Source: Schumannella sp. 10F1B-5-1 (GTDB lineage: Bacteria; Actinomycetota; Actinomycetes; Actinomycetales; Microbacteriaceae). From it: a stretch of 64,000 nucleotides of DNA. The notes beneath the pieces are model-generated. The model searched no databases. It saw nothing but the letters and a program-made list of their open reading frames with translations, and was not told the origin of the DNA. Where the stretch lies: the NCBI RefSeq assembly GCF_006517535.1, contig NZ_VHQH01000039.1, positions 231,472 to 295,471 on the forward strand, written 5' to 3'. Shown here one piece after another: positions 44,453 through 53,132 of this stretch (positions within the stretch are counted from its first letter, which is position 1; every line of letters starts with the position of its first letter). The position numbers and the translations under genes are program-made.

Positions 44453-44716
44453 CCTCGACCTCTTCCTGTGTGTCGCTCGGCGTGGCCGGTGGACCACGCT
44501 GCCTGCGAGCACGCGCGAACGACCCGGGGTGGTGGTGGGGGCGCGTGCTGCGCGACCCACTCTATTGCGCGCGGCCTGCACGTCGCGCCGGGCGGCGCTC
44601 GGCGGCACCTGACGGCACGCTGTGAGCGCATCCTGCCGCCCGGCGGAAACAGGCGTAGCATCTCCCGCTGTGCCCGACGGATCCCCGCCGGGGAAGCGCG
44701 AGAGGAACGCACGTCG

Positions 44717-45193
44717 ATGGCTCTGGAGAACGACACCCAGGCACCCGATTTCGAGCTGCCGAACCAGTACGGCGAGCACATCCGCCTGAGCGACTTCCGC
44801 GGCGTGCGCCCGGTCGCGCTGGTCTTCTTCCCGCTCGCGTTCTCGAGCACCTGCACGGGCGAGCTGTGCGCGCTGCGCGACAACCTCGCGCTCTTCAAGG
44901 AGAAGGGCGTCGAGCTGATCGGCATCTCGGTCGACTCGAAGGCGACGCTGCGCGCTTGGGCCGAGCAGGAGGGCTACGACTTCACGCTGCTCGCCGATTT
45001 CTGGCCGCACGGCGACGTCGCCAAGGAGTACGGCGTGTTCCTCGAGCACAAGGGCTTCGCGAACCGCGCGACCTTCGTGATCGACGCCCGCGGCATCATC
45101 CGCGCCTCGTTCATCACCGCGCCCGGAGAGGCCCGTTCGATCGACGAGTACCGCGAGGCCCTCGCCGAGGTCATGCCGGCGCCGGTCGCCTGA
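44717..45193 (+). CDS. ahpE: Peroxiredoxin, AhpE-type
   Basis: The 158-residue protein starts at ATG 44717 with GAGAGGAA upstream. The peroxidatic cysteine is C46 in [19 protein letters not shown], with C51 five residues later as in AhpE-like one-cysteine peroxiredoxins. Other family blocks are LISV-like [19 protein letters not shown] and [19 protein letters not shown]. It reduces hydroperoxides and peroxynitrite in the cytoplasm. In mycobacteria the orthologue is also found close to aceE. TAGCAT about 60 bases upstream may be its -10 box. Confidence 0.95.
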   Translation: MALENDTQAPDFELPNQYGEHIRLSDFRGVRPVALVFFPLAFSSTCTGELCALRDNLALFKEKGVELIGISVDSKATLRAWAEQEGYDFTLLADFWPHGDVAKEYGVFLEHKGFANRATFVIDARGIIRASFITAPGEARSIDEYREALAEVMPAPVA

Positions 45194-45229
45194 CCCGACC
45201 ACCTCGCACCATCGGCGCGCTGCCCCGAC

Positions 45230-45940
45230 TCAGGAGCCGATCAGGCTCACGGACCTCGCGATCACGAGCGACAGCAGCACGAAGCCGCCGAACGACTGCG
45301 CGAGCATGAGCAGCTTCGCCCGGTGCGACAGCGGCATCGTGTCGGTCGCGCTGAACGCCATCGAATTGCTCGCCGAGAAATAGACGTAGTCGAGGTAGCC
45401 CGGCATCCAGTCGGCGGTCTTCGACGAGCGCTTCGCGACCTCGTCGATCGCGTCGTGATCCTCGTCCTGCGGGAACCGGAAGTCGGCCGCGGGCAGGCGC
45501 TCGCGCGCATCCCGGCGCCGGGCGATCGGGCCACCGCGGTCCATCTCCCAGTAGACGGCGGCGAACACCGCGACGTTCGTCACCCACACCTGCACGGCGG
45601 CGAGCAGGATCGACGGTCCGTCGGCTCGCGACCCGGTCACGAGCTCGACGATCAGCTGAGCGAACGCCGCCTGGTTCGCCACAAGCAGCACGAAGCTCAC
45701 CGCGATCGACAGCCGCCGCGACCAGCGCGCCTCGCGGTTGAGGCGGTGCGGGTTCAGCAGCAGGAGCGGCACGAACATGGCGAGAGCGAGCGCCGCCACG
45801 ACGACGCGCACCGTGACGTTGAAGTCGCTCGGGAGCAGCAGGTAGAGCACGATGGCGCCGAGGATGCCGACGGCGACCGGCCAGCGGTGCTCCGCCTGGG
45901 CGCGGAAGTCCTCGTTCGCCGCGGCGCGCCCGGAAGCCAT
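45230..45940 (-). CDS. Membrane protein, DUF1345-like
   Basis: From the leaderless ATG 45940 the protein has 236 residues. It has about five transmembrane helices: WPVAVGILGAIVLYLLL, VVVAALALAMFVPLLLL, LSIAVSFVLLVANQAAF, ILLAAVQVWVTNVAVFAAVYW, and the C-terminal FGGFVLLSLVIAR. The motif YFSASNSMAFSATDTMPLSHRAKLLM resembles the C-terminal part of DUF1345, a channel-like family. Function is unknown. It is convergent with ahpE and divergent from tRNA-Val. Confidence 0.8.
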   Translation of the reverse strand: MASGRAAANEDFRAQAEHRWPVAVGILGAIVLYLLLPSDFNVTVRVVVAALALAMFVPLLLLNPHRLNREARWSRRLSIAVSFVLLVANQAAFAQLIVELVTGSRADGPSILLAAVQVWVTNVAVFAAVYWEMDRGGPIARRRDARERLPAADFRFPQDEDHDAIDEVAKRSSKTADWMPGYLDYVYFSASNSMAFSATDTMPLSHRAKLLMLAQSFGGFVLLSLVIARSVSLIGS

Positions 45941-45946
45941 GGCGTC

Positions 45947-45952
45947 ACAGTA
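45947..45952 (-). promoter_or_regulatory. -10 box, leaderless DUF1345-like gene
   Basis: TACTGT on the minus strand is six bases before ATG 45940. On the plus strand TAGCAT (45959-45964) is the likely -10 box of tRNA-Val, only seven bases away. Confidence 0.55.
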
Positions 45953-46001
45953 GGCCGGTAGCATCGAGCGGTCGCGGCGGCTCCCAGGAACCCCGCACCC
46001 G

Positions 46002-46074
46002 GGGCTCTTAGCTCAGCTGGTAGAGCGCCTCGTTTACACCGAGGATGTCGGGGGTTCGAGTCCCTCAGGGCCCA
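46002..46074 (+). tRNA. tRNA-Val (anticodon TAC)
   Basis: A 73-base cloverleaf has acceptor GGGCTCT (46002-46008) with AGGGCCC (46067-46073) and discriminator A46074. The anticodon stem is CCTCG/CGAGG with loop TTTACAC, giving TAC at 46035-46037. The T-loop is TTCGAGT. CCA is not encoded. The start codon of the next gene is only one base downstream. Confidence 0.97.
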
Positions 46075-46075
46075 C

Positions 46076-47017
46076 ATGGTGATGCCGGCTCCGGATGCGG
46101 CGGCTCCGGCGTCGCGCCGACCGGCCGCGCTCGGACTCGTGCTCGCCTCGGTGCTCTGGGGCACCACCGGCACCGCCGCCGCCGCGATGCCCGCCGCGGT
46201 CTCTCCGCTCGCGATCGGCGCCGCGACCATGGGGATCGGCGGCCTCGTGCTGTCCGCGCTCTCGGCTCGCCCGGCGATCGCCCTGCTGCGGGCTCCGGCA
46301 TCCCGGCGCTGGATCCTGCTCGGGGCGCTCGGCGCCGTGATCTACCCGCTGGCGTTCTACACCGGGATGGCCTGGGCGGGCGTCGCGGTCGGCAACGTCG
46401 TCGCGCTGGGGTCCGGTCCGATCTTCGCCGCCGTGCTCGAGTGGGCGGTCGACCGGCAGCGGCCCGGACGGGCGTGGATGGTCGCGACCTCGGCGGCGCT
46501 GATCGGCATCGTGCTCCTGGCGGCGACCGGGCACGGGGCGGATCGTGCGGGCGCGGACTCGACGCCGGCGTCGCTCGGCGTCGTCTGCGGGCTCGTGGCC
46601 GGCGCCGCCTACGCGCTCTACACCTACGCCGCCGCCCGGGTCATCGCGACCGGGGCCCCCAGCCGCGCGGTCATGGCCGGCATCTTCGGCGGGGCGGCGC
46701 CCGTGCTCCTGATCGTGCTCGTCGCGACGGGAGCGGCGCTCGTCGCGAGCCCGACCGCCCTGGGACTCGCGAGCTATCTCGTGCTCGGGCCCATGGTGCT
46801 CGCGTACCTGCTGTTCGGATGGGGTCTGCGAGGCGTGCGCTCCAGCGTCGCGACGACCATCACCCTGCTCGAGCCCGCCGTGGCGACCCTGCTCGCCGTG
46901 CTCGTGCTGCACGAGCGTCTCGGCGCCCTCGGCTGGGTGGGCCTCGCGCTCGTCCTCGGCGCCGTCGTCGCACTCGCCGCGGCCGGTCGGCGCGGAAGAA
47001 CTGAGGATCACCCCTAG
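46076..47017 (+). CDS. EamA-family (DMT) transporter starting at the tRNA-Val 3' end
   Basis: The 313-residue protein has ten hydrophobic helices in two EamA repeats (LGLVLASVLWGTTGTAAAAMP; YPLAFYTGMAWAGVAVGNVVALGSGPIF; second half SLGVVCGLVAGAAYALYTYAAARVI to TITLLEPAVATLLAVLVLHE). ATG 46076 lies one base after tRNA-Val, and GTG 46079 and ATG 46082 are nearby alternatives. There is no room for its own promoter, so it must be read from the tRNA transcript; RNase cleavage after the tRNA would leave an almost leaderless mRNA. Substrate unknown. The stop TAG at 47015 is part of the next gene's -10 box. Confidence 0.9.
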   Translation: MVMPAPDAAAPASRRPAALGLVLASVLWGTTGTAAAAMPAAVSPLAIGAATMGIGGLVLSALSARPAIALLRAPASRRWILLGALGAVIYPLAFYTGMAWAGVAVGNVVALGSGPIFAAVLEWAVDRQRPGRAWMVATSAALIGIVLLAATGHGADRAGADSTPASLGVVCGLVAGAAYALYTYAAARVIATGAPSRAVMAGIFGGAAPVLLIVLVATGAALVASPTALGLASYLVLGPMVLAYLLFGWGLRGVRSSVATTITLLEPAVATLLAVLVLHERLGALGWVGLALVLGAVVALAAAGRRGRTEDHP

Positions 47018-47020
47018 AAT
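47015..47020 (+). promoter_or_regulatory. -10 box, leaderless NCS1-like gene
   Basis: TAGAAT, whose TAG is also the stop codon of the EamA gene, is six bases before ATG 47027. Confidence 0.6.
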
Positions 47021-47026
47021 CCGGGC

Positions 47027-50000
47027 ATGAGCGGCGTACCCGGGCCCGAGCGCTCGGACGACGACGCCCTCGCCGACGCGATCCTCGCGAGCTACACGTC
47101 GTCGATCCCGATCATCCCGCCGGGGTCGGCCGATCTCGACTGGGACGTCGACCTGGTCGACGAGCGCGCGCAGGGTGACGATCGTGCCGATGACGCGGAA
47201 CACGCGGAAGCCGAAGCCGAAGCCGAAACCGAAGCCATCGTGGGCGACGTGCTCGGTCGACCCGAGCCCGACTCCGAAGCGGCACCGGCCCCGAGGGCTG
47301 AGCCCGACGCCGCTCCCCAGCCCGTTCCGATCGAGCAGCCCGACGCCATCGACGACACTCCCGCCGAGGGGCCGCTCGCTCCCGAGGAGCCGGCCCCGTC
47401 GGTCCCGTTCAGCTGGATGCGCGACTCCGAGCCCGTCGTCGCCGCCGATCGCGGGTCGTCCGCGGCGTCGGGCGACGGCGAGCCCGCCCCCTGGCTGACG
47501 GCGCCGCCGCCCGCCGCGCCGCTGACCGCGCAGATCGACCTGCCGCCCGCCGCCCTCGTCGGGTCCAATCCGGATGCGGCGGCGGCGAAGCCCGTCGCCT
47601 CGCCCGCCGGCGGACTGCTCGGCGACTTCGCCGCCGACGCCTCGGCCGGGGACGCCTTCTCTCAGCTCGAACGCCAGCTGCGCGACCTCGCGCCGCCCGA
47701 TCCCGCCGCGGTCGTGCCGCTCGAGGCCCCGGCGATGTCGGACGAGTCCATCGAGCCCGACGATCCGGCCGCCCCAGCCGAGTCCCTCGACCCTGCCACC
47801 ACCGTCGCTCCGGCTGGGGTCATCGATCCGGTCGATCTCGCGGAATCGGCACCGCGCCCGCCGGTCGAGCTGCCGCCGATGACCGCGCCGATCGCCACGG
47901 TCATCGCGGCACCGGAGTCGGCATCCCCGCCCGCGGCGCCGCCGAGCTCCGCGGATCCCTCCGCCGCCGAATGGGCGGCCGCTCCGCCACCCGTCTTCGC
48001 GGCCCCGCCGCTGGTCGAGCCGCCGTCGCGCGATCCCGTCGTGGCCCCGTTCGGCGACACCGTCGCGGCGCCCCCGCCCGCCCCTGATGCCCCCGCGTCG
48101 TCGGACGCGCCGCCCGCCGGAGCCGCGGACCCCGACAGTCCGCCCACCGACACTCGGCGCGCCGACACACCGCCCGCCGAGGGACCGCGCGACGAGGCGA
48201 TCGACCTCTCGGCGTTCGCGCCGCCGTCGGGCCCGCCCTCCGGCGTCATCACGCTGCCGCCGGAAGCCTGGCTCGCCGAGCATCCGCTGCCGGCCCCTGC
48301 GCCTGCGCCCGCAGCCGGTGCGCCGATCCCGAACCTGGCCTCGTTCGACGCCCTGCTTCCCGATGACGAGCGCCCGGAGCTGCGACTCGAGCCCCGCCTC
48401 GACACGACCTCGCTCATCGATCCGCGTCTCAGCGCCGCGGCGACGAGCGATGCCGACTACTCCGACGACGACGACGGATCGGTCGATCCGGAGGACCGCG
48501 CGCCCGTCGCCGCCGTGCCCGCGGCACCCGCGATGACGCCGCGGCGCCCCGATCTCGGCACCCCGCCGCCGGTCGGCACCGCGACGCGCCCGGGGACGCC
48601 CGCCGCGGGCGCCGCCGACGGGACCGCGGACGGCGGCGTGGACGCGGAGCCGACGCTCGACACCCCGGCGGCCGCCGCCGACGCCACCTCGGTCGTCGTG
48701 CCCCCAGCCCGTCTGCCGCGCATCCTGTCGCTCGAGTTCGACGCGGTCGAGCCGACTCCGCTCGAACGCCGCGCGGGTTCGGCGACCCGGATGCTCTGGC
48801 TCGCGTTCGGCCCGAGCGCCTCGCTGCTCGTGGTCGGTCTCGGCGCGGGCCTGATCGCGGCGGGCGCGAGCCTGCGCCAGGCCGTCGTCGCCGTGCTGAT
48901 CGGCGCGGCGCTGTCGTGCCTGCCGCTGGGACTCGGGGCGCTGGCCGGCAAGTGGAGCGGTCAGCCCGCTCTCGTCACATCCCGGGCGGTGTTCGGCCTG
49001 ATCGGCAACGTGCTGCCGACCGTGCTCGCCCTGCTCGCGCGGGTGGGGTGGGCCGCCGTGCTGCTGTGGCTCGCCGCGGATGCCGTGGGCGGGCTCGTGG
49101 CGACCTCCGACACCGCCGCGTCCGGCACCGCGCGCATGGTCGCGCTGCTGGTGGGCCTCGTCATCGCCTGCGCGATCGCCGTGGTGGGCTACGGGCTGCT
49201 GTCGCTGCTGCAGGCGATCGCCTCCGTGGTCGGCCTCGTGGTCGCCGGCGGGGTCATCGCCCTCACCGTCCCGCGGCTCGATCTGACGGCCGCGCTGATG
49301 CTCCGCGACGGACCGTGGTCGCTGGTCCTCGGGGGCGCCGTGCTGGTGCTGGCGGTCGGCGGACTCGCTCTCGCGCAGTCGATCGGCGATCTCGCGCGGT
49401 ATCAGCGTCCCGCCGGGCACGGCTCGGCCAACATGGTCGCCGCCGCGCTCGGTTCGGCCGTGCCGCTCCTGGTGCTCGGCGGCTGGGGCGCCCTGCTCGC
49501 CGCCTCCGACCGCGATCTCGGCGCGCAGCTCGTGCGCGACCCGGCCGGTGCGCTGGCGTCGCTGCTGCCGGCCTGGGCGCTCGTGCCGGTGCTGCTCGGC
49601 GCGGCGCTCAGCGCGGTCGCCGCGGCGGCCGTCGCCGTGTACTCGGGCGGGCTCGCGCTGGCCGCATCCGGCATCCGCGCCCCGCGTCCGATCGTCACCT
49701 TGCCCGCCGCGCTGGTCACGGCCCTGCTCGCTCTCGCCCTCCTCGCCGCGCGAGCCGAATCCGCGACGTTGCTGAGGGACGCGGCGATCACGCTCGCCGT
49801 ACCGGTCGCCGCGTGGGCGGGGCTGGTCGCCGGCGACCTCATGCTGCGCAGTCGCCGGTTCCACACCCCGTCGCTGCTGCGCCGCGGCGGCGCCTACCGC
49901 GACGTGCGCCCCGCGAACCTCGTCGCGCTGGTCCTCGCGACGGCGATCGGCTGGATGCTCACCACCGGCGAGACCGCGGCCTTCGGCTGGCAGGGCGGGC

Positions 50001-50161
50001 TGTTCCCGCTTCTGGGGCTGTCCGACGGCGACCCGATCGCCGACGCGGATCCCGGCGTGCTGGTCGCGCTCGCGCTCGGTCTGGCGGTCGCGCTGATCAG
50101 CGGAGCCCGCTCCGTGCGTCGTCAGGAGATCGCCGTCGTGGCGCCCGAGCCGACGCTCTGA
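47027..50161 (+). CDS. NCS1-like permease with giant disordered N-terminal region
   Basis: The protein has 1044 residues. The first roughly 580 are Pro/Ala/Asp/Glu-rich and low complexity (such as EHAEAEAEAETEAI and APPPAPDAPASSDAPP), with no predicted fold. From about residue 590 there are some twelve membrane helices: LWLAFGPSASLLVVGLGAGLI, AVVAVLIGAALSCLPLGLGALAGKWSGQPALVTSRAVFG (read in two parts), and further helices to residue 1030. This is a purine/cytosine permease-like (NCS1) pattern. Typical NCS1 permeases are 450-500 residues, so the long cytoplasmic extension is unusual. Substrate unknown. The frame has uninterrupted coding bias from ATG 47027. Confidence 0.85.
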   Translation: MSGVPGPERSDDDALADAILASYTSSIPIIPPGSADLDWDVDLVDERAQGDDRADDAEHAEAEAEAETEAIVGDVLGRPEPDSEAAPAPRAEPDAAPQPVPIEQPDAIDDTPAEGPLAPEEPAPSVPFSWMRDSEPVVAADRGSSAASGDGEPAPWLTAPPPAAPLTAQIDLPPAALVGSNPDAAAAKPVASPAGGLLGDFAADASAGDAFSQLERQLRDLAPPDPAAVVPLEAPAMSDESIEPDDPAAPAESLDPATTVAPAGVIDPVDLAESAPRPPVELPPMTAPIATVIAAPESASPPAAPPSSADPSAAEWAAAPPPVFAAPPLVEPPSRDPVVAPFGDTVAAPPPAPDAPASSDAPPAGAADPDSPPTDTRRADTPPAEGPRDEAIDLSAFAPPSGPPSGVITLPPEAWLAEHPLPAPAPAPAAGAPIPNLASFDALLPDDERPELRLEPRLDTTSLIDPRLSAAATSDADYSDDDDGSVDPEDRAPVAAVPAAPAMTPRRPDLGTPPPVGTATRPGTPAAGAADGTADGGVDAEPTLDTPAAAADATSVVVPPARLPRILSLEFDAVEPTPLERRAGSATRMLWLAFGPSASLLVVGLGAGLIAAGASLRQAVVAVLIGAALSCLPLGLGALAGKWSGQPALVTSRAVFGLIGNVLPTVLALLARVGWAAVLLWLAADAVGGLVATSDTAASGTARMVALLVGLVIACAIAVVGYGLLSLLQAIASVVGLVVAGGVIALTVPRLDLTAALMLRDGPWSLVLGGAVLVLAVGGLALAQSIGDLARYQRPAGHGSANMVAAALGSAVPLLVLGGWGALLAASDRDLGAQLVRDPAGALASLLPAWALVPVLLGAALSAVAAAAVAVYSGGLALAASGIRAPRPIVTLPAALVTALLALALLAARAESATLLRDAAITLAVPVAAWAGLVAGDLMLRSRRFHTPSLLRRGGAYRDVRPANLVALVLATAIGWMLTTGETAAFGWQGGLFPLLGLSDGDPIADADPGVLVALALGLAVALISGARSVRRQEIAVVAPEPTL

Positions 50162-50178
50162 CCGCTCGTCCGGATCCC

Positions 50179-50184
50179 TAGACT
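50179..50184 (+). promoter_or_regulatory. -10 box, leaderless nif3-like gene
   Basis: TAGACT is six bases before ATG 50191. Confidence 0.6.
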
Positions 50185-50190
50185 GGGCGG

Positions 50191-51003
50191 ATGCCGATCC
50201 TCGCCGACGTCACCGCCGCCGCGGAGCGTCTCTGGCCGTCGGCGGGAACCGAGGCGTGGGACGCGCCGGGCCTGCTCGCCGGGCGGCCCGCCGACGTCGT
50301 GACGCGCATCCACCTGGCCGTCGACGCCACCCTCGCGACCGCCGAGGAGGCCGTCGCCGCCGGCGCTCAGCTGCTGCTCGTGCATCACCCGCTGCTGCTG
50401 CGCGGGGTCACGGCCCTCGCCGAGGACCGCTACAAGGGCGCGGTGATGGGCACGCTGATCCGCGGCGGATGCGCGCTGCTCGCCGCGCACACGAACGCCG
50501 ACGTCGTGCGCACCGGGACCTCGGCCGCTCTCGCCGCCCGCCTGGGGCTCGTGGATGCGCAGCCGATCGTGCCCGGCGCGCAGCCCGATCACGGCCTCGG
50601 TCGCGTCGGGTATCTCCCCGCGCCGATGACGCTGCGCGAGCTCGCCGATCTCGTGTCGGCCGCGATCCCCGCGACGGCGAGCGGAGTCCGCGTCTCGGGG
50701 GATCCCGACCTCACCGTGCGTCGCGTCGCCCTGTGCGCGGGCGCCGGCGACTCGCTGCTCGAGAACGCCGCCGTGCGCTCCGCCGACGTGTACCTGACGA
50801 GCGATCTGCGCCACCACCCGGCCTCGGAGGCGAGCGAGAACGCCGCCGTCGGCGGGGGACCGGCGCTCATCGACATCTCCCACTGGGCCGCCGAGTCGCT
50901 CTGGCTCGATCTCGCCGCCGACGAGCTGCGCACCGCGCTGCCCGGCATCGAGGTCGTCGTCAGCCGGCTCAGCACCGACCCCTGGACGTTCCGGGTCGAC
51001 TGA
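50191..51003 (+). CDS. Nif3-like dinuclear metal centre protein
   Basis: The 270-residue protein matches the Nif3/YbgI family: QLLLVHHPLLLRGVTAL supplies two histidine metal ligands, AAHTNADVV and the C-terminal ISHWAAESLW supply others. A helical start (AAERLWPSAGTEAWDAPGL) precedes them. The family forms hexamers with two metals per site and may act as a GTP cyclohydrolase-like or phosphatase-type enzyme; the function is unproven. It lies directly before the coiled-coil gene, a pairing conserved across actinobacteria. Start is leaderless. Confidence 0.92.
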   Translation: MPILADVTAAAERLWPSAGTEAWDAPGLLAGRPADVVTRIHLAVDATLATAEEAVAAGAQLLLVHHPLLLRGVTALAEDRYKGAVMGTLIRGGCALLAAHTNADVVRTGTSAALAARLGLVDAQPIVPGAQPDHGLGRVGYLPAPMTLRELADLVSAAIPATASGVRVSGDPDLTVRRVALCAGAGDSLLENAAVRSADVYLTSDLRHHPASEASENAAVGGGPALIDISHWAAESLWLDLAADELRTALPGIEVVVSRLSTDPWTFRVD

Positions 51004-51057
51004 CCCGCGCATCCGCCGACCACCACGACCGCACCGCGACGAGACGAGACTGACGAC

Positions 51058-51792
51058 ATGAAGGCCGCCCCCGCCGACCAGGCCCTGCTGCTGGAGCTGC
51101 AGGAGCTCGACACCCGCATCCAGCGCGCCACCCAGCAGCTGGCGAAGCTGCCCGAGCAGCAGGAGCTCAAGGCCATCGCCGAGGGCCGCGACGTGCTGCG
51201 CATGGAGCTGGCGCAGCGCAACGGCGCCGTCGAGGATGCGCAGACCGAGCTGAAGCGCACCGAGACCGACGTCGCCACCGTCGACGCGCGCATCGCCCGC
51301 GACACCCAGCGTCTGCAGTCGAGCACCTCGGTCAAGGACATCCAGGGCCTCGAGCAGGAGCTCGCCGCCCTCGCGAAGCGCAAGAGCGACCTCGAGGACA
51401 TCGAGCTCGCCGTCATGGAGACCGTCGAGGAGCGCACCGCCGAGGTCGAGAAGACCCGCGCGGGGCTCGCCGACCTCGAGCAGCGCGCCGCCACGACCCA
51501 GGCGGCCCTCGAGAAGGCGCAGGCGACCCTGCACGGCGACCAGGAGGCCGCCGTGACCGCCCGCGCCGGACTCGAGCCCCGCATCCCGGCCGACCTGCTC
51601 GCCCTCTACGAGAAGCAGCGGGCGCGCTACGGATCCGGCGCCTCGCTGCTGCAGCGCGGCGTCTCGCTCGCCGCGGGCGTCGCGCTCAACGCGAGCGACA
51701 TGAACACCGTGCGCGCCGCGGCGCCCGACGACGTGCTGCTCTGCCCCGAGTCGCAGGCGATCCTGGTGCGCACCGACGAGTCCGGCATCTGA
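51058..51792 (+). CDS. Coiled-coil protein with degenerate C4 zinc ribbon
   Basis: The 244-residue protein is a long antiparallel coiled coil (residues 5-165, rich in heptads such as LLLELQELDTRIQRATQQL). It ends in the region where relatives carry two CxxC pairs. Here the first pair reads AGVA and the second CPES, leaving only one cysteine, so zinc binding is unlikely. The family (DUF164-type) is always next to nif3 in actinobacteria, and its function is unknown. ATG 51058 follows the nif3 stop by 54 bases. Confidence 0.9.
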   Translation: MKAAPADQALLLELQELDTRIQRATQQLAKLPEQQELKAIAEGRDVLRMELAQRNGAVEDAQTELKRTETDVATVDARIARDTQRLQSSTSVKDIQGLEQELAALAKRKSDLEDIELAVMETVEERTAEVEKTRAGLADLEQRAATTQAALEKAQATLHGDQEAAVTARAGLEPRIPADLLALYEKQRARYGSGASLLQRGVSLAAGVALNASDMNTVRAAAPDDVLLCPESQAILVRTDESGI

Positions 51793-51815
51793 GCCGCGAC
51801 GGCTCCCCGACGCTC

Positions 51816-51821
51816 TAGGCT
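51816..51821 (+). promoter_or_regulatory. -10 box of rnpB
   Basis: TAGGCT lies six bases before the first paired base of the RNase P RNA at 51828. Confidence 0.6.
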
Positions 51822-51827
51822 GGATGC

Positions 51828-52203
51828 GAACGGGCCGGCAGACGGTCGCGTCACCTCCGCGAGGGGGTGCCGAGGAACGTCCGGGCTCCACAGAGCAGGG
51901 CGGTGGGCAACACCCACCCGGGGTGACCCGCGAGAAAGTGCAACAGAGAGCAGACCGCCTCGGACCGGCTCCTTCGGGAACCGGACCGCGGTAAGGGTGA
52001 AACGGTGGTGTAAGAGACCACCAGGGGCCCGAGCGATCGGGCTCGCTGGGTAAACCTCGCCCGGAGCAAGGTCAGACAGACACCGATGAAGCGGCTCGCC
52101 GAGGTGTCGGGTAGACCGCTGGAGGGCTGCGGCGACGCAGCCCCGAGATAGATGGCCGTCACGGAGAGATCCGTACAGAACCCGGCGTATCGCCGGCCCG
52201 TTC
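51828..52203 (+). ncRNA. rnpB: RNase P RNA (type A)
   Basis: The 376-base RNA closes with stem P1, GAACGGGCCGGC (51828-51839) pairing with GCCGGCCCGTTC (52192-52203). Universal blocks are GAGGAACGTCCGGGCTCCA near the 5' end, GGTAAGGGTGAAACGGTG in the middle, and GTACAGAACCC near the 3' end. It is the catalytic RNA that trims the 5' leaders of tRNAs. The exact ends are inferred from P1. Its position after the nif3 pair matches other actinobacteria. Confidence 0.96.
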
Positions 52204-52219
52204 CTCAGTTCCGACTGAG
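52204..52219 (+). terminator. Small hairpin directly after rnpB
   Basis: CTCAGT (52204-52209) and ACTGAG (52214-52219) form a six-bp stem with loop TCCG adjacent to P1. It may define the 3' end of rnpB. Confidence 0.45.
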
Positions 52220-52250
52220 CCGTGTCAGCGGCTCCTGCCGGCGACGGCGA

Positions 52251-53057
52251 TCAGGATGCGGTCGTGCTGTGCAGCGGCGCGCCGCCGTGCGGCTCCACGT
52301 GCGCGCGCGACGTCAGCGCCGCCGCCCCGAGGATGCCGGCGTTGTTGCGCAGCACCGCCGGCACGATCCGCGCCCGCAGCTTCAGCAGCGGCAGGAAGTG
52401 CTCGTGGTGCTTCGAGACGCCGCCGCCGACGACGATCAGGTTCGGCGAGAACAGCGCCTCGACGTGCGCGTAGTAGCGCTGCAGCTTCTTCGCCCACTTC
52501 TCCCAGTCCCATTCGTGCCGCTCCTTCGCGGCGTAGGAGGCCTTCGTCTCGGCGTCGTGGCCGTCGATCTCGAGGTGCCCGAGCTCGGTGTTGGGCACGA
52601 GCACGCCGTCGTTGATGAGGGCGGTGCCGATCCCGGTTCCGAGGGTCGTGAGCAGCACGACCCCGTCGACGCCCTTCGCGGCGCCGTAGCGCAGCTCGGC
52701 GACGCCGGCGGCATCCGCGTCGTTGACGAAATGGATGTCGCGCCCGAGCGCCTTCTCGAAGAGCTCCTCGGCCGCGAGGCCGATCCACTTCTTCGAGACG
52801 TTCGCCGCCGACATCGTGTGGCCGTCGATCACGACCGCGGGGAAGCAGACGCCCACGCGCAGGCTGTCACCGTCGAGCGCCTCCGCGAGCAGCTCGTCGA
52901 CGATCTGCTTCACGACCTCGACGATCGCCTCGGGCTCGCCGCCCTCGGGGGTGGACTTCTTGACGCGGTCGCTCAGCAGCTCGCCGCTGTCGAGATCGAC
53001 GAGCGCCCCCTTGATGCCGGTGCCGCCGATGTCGATGCCGATCGCCCGTGAACTCAC
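52251..53057 (-). CDS. ppgK: Polyphosphate glucokinase (ROK family)
   Basis: The 268-residue enzyme phosphorylates glucose using polyphosphate or ATP. ROK motifs are IGIDIGGTGIKGALVDLDSG at the N-terminus, NDADAAGVAE, LLTTLGTGIGTALI, and ELGHLEIDGHDAETKAS. The HEWDWEKWAKKLQRYY and VVGGGVSKHHEHFLPLL stretches are typical of actinobacterial PPGK, not of ATP-only glucokinases. The start GTG 53057 is leaderless. Converges on rnpB, with only a small hairpin between. Confidence 0.94.
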   Translation of the reverse strand: MSSRAIGIDIGGTGIKGALVDLDSGELLSDRVKKSTPEGGEPEAIVEVVKQIVDELLAEALDGDSLRVGVCFPAVVIDGHTMSAANVSKKWIGLAAEELFEKALGRDIHFVNDADAAGVAELRYGAAKGVDGVVLLTTLGTGIGTALINDGVLVPNTELGHLEIDGHDAETKASYAAKERHEWDWEKWAKKLQRYYAHVEALFSPNLIVVGGGVSKHHEHFLPLLKLRARIVPAVLRNNAGILGAAALTSRAHVEPHGGAPLHSTTAS

Positions 53058-53063
53058 GCATCC

Positions 53064-53069
53064 ACCCTA
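53064..53069 (-). promoter_or_regulatory. -10 box, leaderless ppgK
   Basis: TAGGGT on the minus strand is six bases before GTG 53057. Confidence 0.55.
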
Positions 53070-53132
53070 GCCAGCCGACGGCGGGACTCGGCGACGCGCG
53101 GGCCCGCGCTCAGCGACGGCGCCCCGGTGACG

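Noticed and set aside
46034..49864. Very long open frame on the minus strand
   Set aside because: It is antisense to the EamA and NCS1-like genes; composition (His/Arg/Gly-rich) is that of a shadow frame in GC-rich DNA.
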